Source of the DNA: an uncultured Prevotella sp.
Lineage (GTDB): Bacteria; Bacteroidota; Bacteroidia; Bacteroidales; Bacteroidaceae
DNA: 34,694 nt
Reading direction: 5' to 3'
Assembly: GCA_934183355.1 (NCBI GenBank)
Contig: CAKPST010000018.1
Coordinates: forward strand, 1 to 34,694
Part shown: positions 24,558 through 31,769 of the stretch, piece by piece
Numbering within the stretch: position 1 is the first letter of the stretch
Layout of the letters: each line of letters begins with the position of its first letter
Position numbers and translations under genes: made by a program
The notes under the pieces: model-generated
Databases searched by the model: none
Seen by the model: only the letters and a program-made list of their open reading frames with translations
Told to the model about the DNA's origin: nothing

Positions 24558-25190
24558 ATGAGCAAAGATAAAGAAATAAATCACTTGCTGCCACACTACT
24601 ATGCCGACCTTATTGAGGCTGGATGCGACGAGGCTGGACGTGGATGCTTGGCTGGCAGCGTGTATGCGGCTGCCGTGATACTGCCACGCAACTACGACAA
24701 CCCGATGCTCAACGACTCGAAGAAGCTGTCGGAGAAACGACGCCGTGAACTGCGCGACATGATAGTGCGCGACGCCGTGGCATGGGCAGTGGGCATTGTC
24801 ACTCCTGAAGAGATAGACAAAATAAACATTCTCAAGGCGAGTTTTCTTGCCATGCACCGCGCTCTCGACCAGCTGCAAGTGCGCCCAGAGGCAATCATCG
24901 TCGACGGCAACCGATTCACACCATATCACGACTTGCCACACACGACGATAGTCAAGGGCGATGGCAAATATCAATCGATTGCGGCAGCGAGCATCCTTGC
25001 CAAGACATTCCGCGACGAATATATGGACCGACTTGCCGAGGAATATCCCTACTACGACTGGCAGAAGAATAAGGGATATCCCACCAAGACCCACCGAGAG
25101 GGCATCAAGCTACACGGCACGACGCCATATCACCGCATGAGCTACAACCTGCTCGGCGGAGACGGACAACTGGAACTGAAATTTGAGTAA
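24558..25190 (+). CDS. rnhB: Ribonuclease HII
   Basis: Endonuclease that removes ribonucleotides from DNA and cuts RNA:DNA hybrids. The 210-residue product has the signature EAGCDEAGRG with Asp24-Glu25. Other conserved parts are LNDSKKLSEKRRRELR, VDGNRF, VVKGDGKYQSIAAASILAKTFRDEYM (third and fourth acidic residues) and the C-terminal KGYPTKTHREGIKLHGTTPYHRMSYNLL. ATG 24558 (MSKDKEINHLLPHYY) is preferred; ATG 24528, ten codons upstream, is also open. It follows the AAA/nuclease gene after 42 bp. Confidence 0.95.
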   Translation: MSKDKEINHLLPHYYADLIEAGCDEAGRGCLAGSVYAAAVILPRNYDNPMLNDSKKLSEKRRRELRDMIVRDAVAWAVGIVTPEEIDKINILKASFLAMHRALDQLQVRPEAIIVDGNRFTPYHDLPHTTIVKGDGKYQSIAAASILAKTFRDEYMDRLAEEYPYYDWQKNKGYPTKTHREGIKLHGTTPYHRMSYNLLGGDGQLELKFE

Positions 25191-25217
25191 AATAAAAATC
25201 GCAAGCTACTAACCTAT

Positions 25218-26201
25218 ATGGAATCCAATCAACTTTCTCGAATTCTAAACCTTATTATACACCTCACTTCCAACGGACGACACACTGCCCAACAATATGC
25301 CGAAATGCTCGGTACGACACGTCGCAACATATACAATTATCTGCATCTTCTCGCCGACTATGGATTTGAAGTAATCAAGGATGGCAACTATTACTCGCTC
25401 GACAGACAATCGGCTTTCTTCAAACATCTGCACGAAACCATTCCACTCAGCGACACTGAGGCTGAATACATCTGCCACATGCTCGCCGAAGCGCCCAAGA
25501 ACGACACGATGGCAGCACGGTTGCACTCCAAACTCGCACGACATTTCAAGCTCGACGACATTGCCATTGACTCAATTCTGGTACAGAGAGTCAACGACTT
25601 AAAGGCTGTAATAAGACAAGCTATAAAGGAGGAACGCATCATTAAGATAGCAGACTATTCGTCACCTCACAGCCATTCGGTGAAAGACCGATATGTGGAG
25701 CCTTTTCTATTCATGAACAATGGTAGAGACGTGCGTTGCCACGAGATAGCAACACATGTCAACAAGACGTTCAAGATAGCACGCATGGGAGGTGTGGAAA
25801 TACTTAACGAACCTTGGTTCAACAAGCATCTCCACAAAAAAATGTATACTGATATATTCATGTTCGCAGGAGAGGAGCGCCACACTGTAAGCTTGCGTAT
25901 GGGACAGTTGGCTCACAATCTGATGATTGAGGAATATCCTCTCTCCGAACCTTACTTCACCGCCATTGCCAACGACAATAGTCATTGGACACTACAGATG
26001 GATGTCGTGTCGTTTCTTGGCATAGGACGCTTTGTTCTTGGACTATACGACGACATCGAAGTGATAGGCGACGAGGCTTTCCGTCAATACATCGCCGACA
26101 AAGTGAAGCGTATGACAGAAAGAGAATCAAAAGCACATGCACTTAAACATTCTGTGCCTCTTCTGCCGAACGGAAACGGTCTTGACGCTCAAGAAACTTG
26201 A
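25218..26201 (+). CDS. WYL domain-containing transcriptional regulator
   Basis: A 327-residue regulator. The N-terminal winged helix-turn-helix (about 1-62) reads LSRILNLIIHLTSNGRHTAQQYAEMLGTTRRNIYNYLHLLADYGFEV, like the HTH of DeoR/YafY-type proteins. A linker follows, then a WYL-like ligand-sensing region (about 135-215: IRQAIKEERIIKIADYSS...VEPFLFMNNGRDVRCHEI) and a C-terminal domain. WYL domains sense nucleic-acid or nucleotide ligands and are common in defence and DNA-damage control. The target is unknown. The 3' end overlaps the convergent Nudix gene by 59 bp. Confidence 0.85.
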   Translation: MESNQLSRILNLIIHLTSNGRHTAQQYAEMLGTTRRNIYNYLHLLADYGFEVIKDGNYYSLDRQSAFFKHLHETIPLSDTEAEYICHMLAEAPKNDTMAARLHSKLARHFKLDDIAIDSILVQRVNDLKAVIRQAIKEERIIKIADYSSPHSHSVKDRYVEPFLFMNNGRDVRCHEIATHVNKTFKIARMGGVEILNEPWFNKHLHKKMYTDIFMFAGEERHTVSLRMGQLAHNLMIEEYPLSEPYFTAIANDNSHWTLQMDVVSFLGIGRFVLGLYDDIEVIGDEAFRQYIADKVKRMTERESKAHALKHSVPLLPNGNGLDAQET

Positions 26202-26697
26202 TGAGTCCCCAACGCACCGAACGCAAACCGAACTGCTCGGTGTGGATGTCATCGGGACTGAGCCACATGCACTCGGCAGCATCATCACCTGCCACTGTCA
26301 CTGTGGTGTCCTCCACCTCGCAGAGATAGAACATGTCGAGCGTGTGGATGTCGATGCCACTATAACGATAGACATTGGGCAGAGAGAAAAGATACTTAGA
26401 CGAAGTGATTTTAAGCCCAGTTTCCTCCATCACCTCGCGGCGTACGCCCTCCTCCGAGGTCTCGCCAATCTGGGTGAATCCACCTGGCAAATCGAGTGTA
26501 CCCTTGGCTGGCTCTTGCTTGCGGCGCTCAACGAGAATCTCACCCTTGGCATTGCGGATGATAGCAACGTTTGAAGAACTCGGATTCATGAAAAACTCAA
26601 AGCCACAATTCTCACACTTCTTGCTCGCAGCACCGTTGGCTGTGAAATGATGACTGCCACACATCGGACAGTACTCGAATTTTTCTAATGGATGCAT
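26143..26697 (-). CDS. Nudix hydrolase with zinc ribbon
   Basis: A 184-residue pyrophosphohydrolase acting on a nucleoside diphosphate derivative. An N-terminal zinc ribbon (Cys10, Cys13, Cys28, Cys31) is like that of NADH pyrophosphatases (NudC). The complete Nudix box GX5EX7REUXEEXGU spans residues 73-95 (Gly73, Glu79, Arg87, Glu88, Glu91, Glu92). It lacks NudC's extra N-terminal domain, so the substrate is open. It is convergent with and overlaps the WYL gene, and divergent from the esterase gene. Confidence 0.92.
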   Translation of the reverse strand: MHPLEKFEYCPMCGSHHFTANGAASKKCENCGFEFFMNPSSSNVAIIRNAKGEILVERRKQEPAKGTLDLPGGFTQIGETSEEGVRREVMEETGLKITSSKYLFSLPNVYRYSGIDIHTLDMFYLCEVEDTTVTVAGDDAAECMWLSPDDIHTEQFGLRSVRWGLIKFLERQDRFRSAEEAQNV

Positions 26698-26749
26698 TTT
26701 TATATATGTTTGTTATTTGAAAACGACTGCAATATTACAAAAAATTAGT

Positions 26750-26757
26750 TATCTTTG
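26750..26757 (+). promoter_or_regulatory. -7 box upstream of the esterase gene
   Basis: TATCTTTG fits TAnnTTTG and lies 49 bp before the ATG. The -33 position (about 26727-26730) reads CTGC, a weak match. Confidence 0.5.
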
Positions 26758-26805
26758 CAAGAAATACTATAATAATAGCAAGATAAACAAAAAAACATTC
26801 ATAAG

Positions 26806-27630
26806 ATGAAGAATTTTAAAACCATTTTCGCTTTTCTGTTAATTCTAATAATTGCCGTTCCTTCCACTGCACAGCGCAACTTTGACATGAAGGTGTGGGC
26901 TGCCAAGGCTCCTAACAAGAATGGTCTGCAAGACACCGCATACATCAAGGTTTTCCTGCCCGACGAGAAACGTGCCACTGGTCGTGCCATCGTCATTCTG
27001 CCTGGTGATGCATACCAGCATCTTGCTATGCAACATGAGGGAACAGACTGGGCTCCTTACTTCAACAATATGGGCATAGCTGCCATCGTGTTGCACTATC
27101 GCATGCCCAACGGCAACGCCAAGGTGCCTATCAGCGATGCCGAGGAGGCTATGCGCATCGTGCGCCGCAATGCCAAGTCGTGGCACATCAATGCTGACAA
27201 TGTGGGCATAATGGGCTCGTCTGCTGGCGGCCACTTAGCCTCAACAATAGCTACTCAGTCGAAGCCAGACGCTCGCCCTAACTTCCAGATTCTATTCTAT
27301 CCGGTAATTACGATGATGCAGGGCTACACCCACCAAGGCTCACACGACAACTTATTGGGCAAGAATCCACACAAGAAGGACGAGCAGAAATATTGCTCCG
27401 ACCTACAGGTGACACGCATGACACCACGTGCCTTCATCGCTCTCTCGGACGACGACCACACTGTGATGCCTATAAACGGTGTCAACTACTACTCTGAGCT
27501 TTATCGTCACGATGTTCCTGCCTCGCTGCATGTATTCTCTTCGGGAGGACACGGATGGGGACTACGCACCTCGTTTGTGCATCATGTCGAAATGCTCACC
27601 GTACTGAAGAGTTGGCTGGAGAGCTTCTAA
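26806..27630 (+). CDS. Secreted alpha/beta-hydrolase, acetyl-xylan-esterase-like
   Basis: A 274-residue exported serine hydrolase. The signal peptide (MKNFKTIFAFLLILIIAVPSTAQ) is cut near Ala22-Gln23, giving a periplasmic or outer-surface enzyme. The nucleophile elbow is G-S-S-A-G with Ser139, followed by GGH. Likely remaining triad members are Asp216 or Asp217 (LSDDDH) and His249 (SSGGHGW). The early ILPGDAYQHLAMQHEG resembles the oxyanion segment of Bacteroidetes carbohydrate esterases (usually GGGY; here GDAY). Deacetylation of plant or host glycans is the likely role, but no polysaccharide locus surrounds it. Confidence 0.85.
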   Translation: MKNFKTIFAFLLILIIAVPSTAQRNFDMKVWAAKAPNKNGLQDTAYIKVFLPDEKRATGRAIVILPGDAYQHLAMQHEGTDWAPYFNNMGIAAIVLHYRMPNGNAKVPISDAEEAMRIVRRNAKSWHINADNVGIMGSSAGGHLASTIATQSKPDARPNFQILFYPVITMMQGYTHQGSHDNLLGKNPHKKDEQKYCSDLQVTRMTPRAFIALSDDDHTVMPINGVNYYSELYRHDVPASLHVFSSGGHGWGLRTSFVHHVEMLTVLKSWLESF

Positions 27631-27681
27631 CGACTGTTTTCACAGGATAATAACAACAATATAAAATAAGGAATAAACATT

Positions 27682-27861
27682 ATGCTTGACTTACCCAAAG
27701 ACCCGATGATGCTCTTTAGTGTCATCAACATGCGCTTGCGCGACATCTATCCATCACTTGACGCTCTCTGCGAAGACCTTCACGTCGACAAACAAGAGAT
27801 TATGGACCGCTTGAAAGCGGTAGGATTTGAATACAATGCCGAACAAAACAAGTTTTGGTGA
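27682..27861 (+). CDS. DUF4250 domain-containing small protein
   Basis: A 59-residue protein starting at ATG 27682 and ending in TGA. It reads MLDLPKDPMMLFSVINMRLR..., continues with a SLDALCEDLHVDKQEIMDRL helical segment and ends GFEYNAEQNKFW. This matches the short DUF4250 family, whose members start with a 'LPKDPxMLLSxxNxxLRD' pattern and end in 'GYxYNxxxNxFW'. The central part looks like a small helix-turn-helix. No function is known. It lies between the esterase and MATE genes on the same strand (51 and 56 bp gaps). Confidence 0.88.
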   Translation: MLDLPKDPMMLFSVINMRLRDIYPSLDALCEDLHVDKQEIMDRLKAVGFEYNAEQNKFW

Positions 27862-27917
27862 CATAATCTGAAGCACTGATAATAACAAAGAAAAAGAAAA
27901 AAATCTGATTTAATTTT

Positions 27918-29252
27918 ATGCGTTTATACCCCGAGCACTATAAGTCGCTCCTCTCTATTGGCATTCCCATCATGATTGGCCAGCTGGGAATGATTGTACT
28001 CAGCTTTGCCGACACGATGATGGTGGGCCACCATAGCACCATCGAGCTTGGCGCTGCATCATTTGTCAACAACATCATCAATCTTGCTATCATCACCGGA
28101 ACGGGCTTCTCATACGGACTAACACCTATTGTTGGCGGTCTGTTTGGACGCAAGGAGCTTGCGAATGCTGGTCAGGCTCTGCGCTGCTCACTACTCGCCA
28201 ACACTATATGCACGTTGGTGATGGCAGTAGTCCTCGCTGTACTTTATTTCAACCTTGGCAACATCGGACAGCCCGACGAGCTCTTGCCATACATGCGACC
28301 CTACTATTTGGTGTTGCTTGGCTCCATTCCCTTTGTGATGCTCTTTAATGCTTTCAAGCAGTTCACTGATAGTATCACCGAGACACGCACGTCGATGTGG
28401 ATTCTGCTCTCAGGCAATCTGCTCAATATTATAGGCAACTACATCTTTATATATGGCAAGGCAGGCATGCCTGAAATGGGCGTTGTCGGAGCCGGTGTCT
28501 CTACCTTGCTATCGCGCATCATCATGGTGGCAATATTCATCATGGTATTTATGACACGTCGCAAGTTTGCTGAATATCGTGAGGGATTCTTCCAGCTCGG
28601 ATGGTCGCGCCAGCTCACACGTCGCCTAACATCACTCGGCACACCTATTGCCCTGGAGATGGGCATGGAAACAGCCTCGTTCTCGCTGTCAATCATTATG
28701 GTGGGATGGCTCGGCACGATAGCTCTCGCCTCTCATCAGGTGATGATTACTATTTCGCAGTTCACATTCATGGTCTACTACGGACTCGGAGCAGCTGTAG
28801 CCGTGCGCACAAGCTACTTCAACGGACAGAACGACCACCAGAATACACGCCACACAGTGATAGCTGGCATGCATGTGATGGTGGCGCTGGAGGTGGTGCT
28901 TGCCGGCATAATATTCCTGCTGCGCAATCAGATAGGCTCTTGGTTCACCGACTCTCAGGAGGTGTCTGCCGCTGTACTCACCCTACTTGTGCCATTCTTC
29001 ATCTATCAGTTTGGCGACGGACTACAAATCAACTATGCCAATGCAATGCGTGGCATCGCTGATGTCAAGCCTCTGATGGTGATAGCATTCATCGCATTCT
29101 TTGTCATCTCGCTGCCCGTAGGCTATCTGTGTGGATTCATACTCGGCTACGGACTTGTCGGTGTATGGATGGCGTTCCCCTTCGGACTCACCAGCGCAGG
29201 CATAATGATGTGGTGGCGATTCAGACAACAGATGAACAAGAAGACCGCCTAA
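27918..29252 (+). CDS. MATE family efflux transporter
   Basis: A 444-residue inner-membrane exporter with twelve predicted helices in two homologous halves. In this family export is driven by Na+ or H+ antiport and substrates are cationic drugs or metabolites. The opening IGIPIMIGQLGMIVLSFADTMMVGHHSTIELGAASFVNNIINL is typical of the NorM-like branch, as is the second-half start SLGTPIALEMGMETASFSLSIIMVGWLG. The substrate cannot be told. It ends 10 bp before a terminator hairpin. Confidence 0.93.
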   Translation: MRLYPEHYKSLLSIGIPIMIGQLGMIVLSFADTMMVGHHSTIELGAASFVNNIINLAIITGTGFSYGLTPIVGGLFGRKELANAGQALRCSLLANTICTLVMAVVLAVLYFNLGNIGQPDELLPYMRPYYLVLLGSIPFVMLFNAFKQFTDSITETRTSMWILLSGNLLNIIGNYIFIYGKAGMPEMGVVGAGVSTLLSRIIMVAIFIMVFMTRRKFAEYREGFFQLGWSRQLTRRLTSLGTPIALEMGMETASFSLSIIMVGWLGTIALASHQVMITISQFTFMVYYGLGAAVAVRTSYFNGQNDHQNTRHTVIAGMHVMVALEVVLAGIIFLLRNQIGSWFTDSQEVSAAVLTLLVPFFIYQFGDGLQINYANAMRGIADVKPLMVIAFIAFFVISLPVGYLCGFILGYGLVGVWMAFPFGLTSAGIMMWWRFRQQMNKKTA

Positions 29253-29262
29253 AACATAAAAA

Positions 29263-29292
29263 AGACCGCCTGACATCCCTGCCAAGCGGTCT
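29263..29292 (+). terminator. Terminator after the MATE gene
   Basis: Stem AGACCGC / GCGGTCT (29263-29269, 29286-29292) with a 16-nt loop, followed by ACTACTCTTTTC, T-rich but interrupted. It lies just after the MATE stop. Confidence 0.6.
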
Positions 29293-29647
29293 ACTACTCT
29301 TTTCTTGATTATCAAACAATTACAAACTGCTTAATTCTTTCTTATTCCCTCATGTTCTCTTACAAACACTAATAATATTGGCATTAGTAAGAGATTATCT
29401 ATCTACATGAAGAGAGAGAATCTTATGTATCGTAGTCTTTGTGCTGAAGAAATCACATTATTGCTTTTTCTTTCTACTGCAAATTTACTAAAAAAGAAAT
29501 TAAACGTAGCTGCAAAAAGTAAAAAACTACCCTTCAAAAGGTAAAAAGTTTATATTTACCGCATTTTCATGTTGAATTTACAATATGACATTGTGATTTT
29601 TACATTTTTACTAAGCATTCAAGAACCAATTCCCATATAAAGCGAAA
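29293..29647. other. AT-rich convergent gap without genes
   Basis: Between the MATE terminator and the opposing terminator I see no gene. An imperfect hairpin (ACTAAT / ATTAGT, about 29368-29389, with CTCTT/AAGAG outside) is present. A short stretch of AAAAAGTAAAAA and AAAGGTAAAAAG near 29514-29550 resembles the GTAAAA unit type without forming a palindrome. Confidence 0.4.
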
Positions 29648-29672
29648 GGGCAGCATCACCAAGATGCCACCC
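29648..29672 (-). terminator. Terminator after the NagB-LmbE gene
   Basis: On the minus strand GGGTGGCATC-TTGGT-GATGCTGCCC folds into a 10-bp stem (two G-U pairs) with a 5-nt loop, followed by TTTCGCTTT. It lies about 75 bp past the stop codon. Confidence 0.65.
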
Positions 29673-29746
29673 TCTCTTCTTAGGATATACAAATTAATTG
29701 AACAATGGTGTCTCACGACACGGATATGAAATGATTACTATGTGTG

Positions 29747-31735
29747 TTATGGAATATAACGTACAAAAGCTTCCATAGCCTCGTAGCATGCAAGGCCAAG
29801 GCTGTGATAGAGTTCGGCTGTAGCGTGATTGCGGTCTTCAGCACGCTGCCAGAACAGACGCTCATCGTTGCCAAGGAACGGAGCGCTCTCCATCTGTGAT
29901 GAATGTTTGAGGATGCAGTTGCGCTTGCCACGAAGCTCCTCTGGCGACATCGGAACACACATCTCGATGTTCTCGATTTCCCACTCTGCCCATGCACCAC
30001 GATACATCCATATGCGACAGTCCTTGAGCCACTCTGCGCCAGCCTCCTTCTCAAGGTCGACGGCGGCGAGTACAGCGTCAGTACACTTGCGGTGTGTGCC
30101 GTGTGGGTCGGCGAGGTCGCCGGCTACATATATCTGGTGAGGCTTCACCTTCTGGAGCAGAGCACGTACTATCTCTACGTCCTTCTCGCCCATAGGTAGC
30201 TTCTCTATCTTGCCCGACTCATAGAACGGCAGGTCGAGGAAGTGAACATGGTCGAGTGGCACTCCATTGTATGTGCAGGCAGTGCGTGCCTCACCACGGC
30301 GAATGAGTCCCTTGATGGTGCGCACCTCAGGTGTATCCATGTCAGACGGTTTCTTCTGAGCAAGGAATGCCTTGATGTCGGCATACATATTCTTGATAAC
30401 CTCGTTCTCGTTGTTGCAGAACAGCTGGTTGTAGCCATTGACAAAGTGCATGAAACGTGTCACCTCCTCGTCGCCTACAGCGATGTTGCCCGATGTCTCG
30501 TAAGCCACATGCACGTCGTGATTCTGCTGAACCAGGCGGCGCAGTGTGCCACCCATTGAGATAACGTCGTCGTCAGGGTGCGGCGAGAATATCACAACAC
30601 GCTTTACTGCAGGTGTTGCACGCTCTGGACGGTTGGTGTCGTCGGCATTAGGCTTGCCGCCAGGCCATCCTGTGATGGTGTGCTGCAGGTCGTTGAATAT
30701 CTTGATGTTGCAGTTGTAAGCCGAGCCAAAACGAGCAAGAAGTTCAGAAAGACCATTCTCGTTGTAGTCCTTATTGGTAAGTTTCAGTATAGGTTTCTGC
30801 TTGAGTAAGCAGAGCCAAACTACTGCGGCACGTATAGTCTTGTCGTTCCACTCGCAGTTGGTCACAAGCCATGGGTGAATAATACGTGTCAACTTGCTTG
30901 CTGCAGCAAGGTCAACAAAGAGCTTAGCATCGTTGTGTGTCTGTACGAATGAAGCTGGGACAGCGTCGGTCAGAGGACCTTCGGCTATCTTCTCCACGAT
31001 GCTCGACTTCTCCTCGCCCCATGCAGTGAGGAAGAGTTTGCGTGCTGAGAGCAGTGTGTGTATGCCCATAGTGATAGAGCAAGGTGGCACCTGCTCCTGT
31101 GTGCCAAAGCTATTGGTCATCTCGTCGCGCGACATTTGGTCGATGAGGATGATGCGGCTTGTTGACGAAATAACCGAGCCCGGCTCGTTTGTAGCAATGT
31201 TGCCCATACGTCCTATGCCGAGCAATGCTATGTCGAGTCCTCCCTCAGCAGCGATGAGCTGCTCGTATTCGTGACAATGCTCTATAACCTCGTCCTGCGA
31301 GATAGAACCGTCGGGGGTATGTATATTCTCAGCTTTAATGTCGACATGGTCAAGGAAGCGCTCACGCAGCTGTCCTAATGCGCTGTGCTTGCTGTCTGCG
31401 CTGAGTGGGAAATATTCGTAGGCATTGAACACTACAACATTCTCGAAGCTCAGTCCTTCCTCTTTGTGGCGGCGAATCAGCTCTGTATATACTGGATTGA
31501 GCGACAAACCAGTACCGAGTGCCATGACATACTTCTTACCAGCGCTCTTGGCACGCTTGATTTCTGTCTCTACAGTGTTGGCGATGACGCTTGCTGCCTC
31601 CTCTACCTTGGGGTAGATGTCGGTGAAGATCTTCTCGCAACGAGTGATTTCGGAGCGCTCAACTGCCGTACGAGGGCGGTAGTACTGCTCGGGAACCTTG
31701 TTCAACACGATTTGTGAACTCAAATTCAATTTCAT
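29747..31735 (-). CDS. NagB-like / LmbE (PIG-L) deacetylase fusion protein
   Basis: A 662-residue cytosolic protein with two enzyme-type domains. Residues about 15-285 match glucosamine-6-phosphate deaminase (VVVFNAYEYFPL, FLDHVDIKAENIHTPDG, LGIGRMGNIATNEPGS), but the catalytic residues are changed. Tyr106 replaces Asp72 of E. coli NagB, Met177 replaces Asp141 and Asn179 replaces His143; only Glu184 (Glu148) remains. A linker follows (KPILKLTNKDYNENGLSELL). Residues about 377-660 are a PIG-L/LmbE zinc deacetylase with HPDDD (386-390) and DPHGTHR (543-549). The full fusion is normal for Bacteroidetes. Annotation as a deaminase is therefore doubtful; the LmbE part looks active. It lies 34 bp after GH92. 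Confidence 0.9.
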   Translation of the reverse strand: MKLNLSSQIVLNKVPEQYYRPRTAVERSEITRCEKIFTDIYPKVEEAASVIANTVETEIKRAKSAGKKYVMALGTGLSLNPVYTELIRRHKEEGLSFENVVVFNAYEYFPLSADSKHSALGQLRERFLDHVDIKAENIHTPDGSISQDEVIEHCHEYEQLIAAEGGLDIALLGIGRMGNIATNEPGSVISSTSRIILIDQMSRDEMTNSFGTQEQVPPCSITMGIHTLLSARKLFLTAWGEEKSSIVEKIAEGPLTDAVPASFVQTHNDAKLFVDLAAASKLTRIIHPWLVTNCEWNDKTIRAAVVWLCLLKQKPILKLTNKDYNENGLSELLARFGSAYNCNIKIFNDLQHTITGWPGGKPNADDTNRPERATPAVKRVVIFSPHPDDDVISMGGTLRRLVQQNHDVHVAYETSGNIAVGDEEVTRFMHFVNGYNQLFCNNENEVIKNMYADIKAFLAQKKPSDMDTPEVRTIKGLIRRGEARTACTYNGVPLDHVHFLDLPFYESGKIEKLPMGEKDVEIVRALLQKVKPHQIYVAGDLADPHGTHRKCTDAVLAAVDLEKEAGAEWLKDCRIWMYRGAWAEWEIENIEMCVPMSPEELRGKRNCILKHSSQMESAPFLGNDERLFWQRAEDRNHATAELYHSLGLACYEAMEAFVRYIP

Positions 31736-31769
31736 AATAGTTAAATTTTTAGGTTTGTAATCTTTCTCC

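Noticed and set aside
29514..29550. GTAAAA-type palindrome after the MATE gene
   Set aside because: Two or three AAAAGTAAAA-like words are present on one strand only, with no TTTTAC arm nearby.
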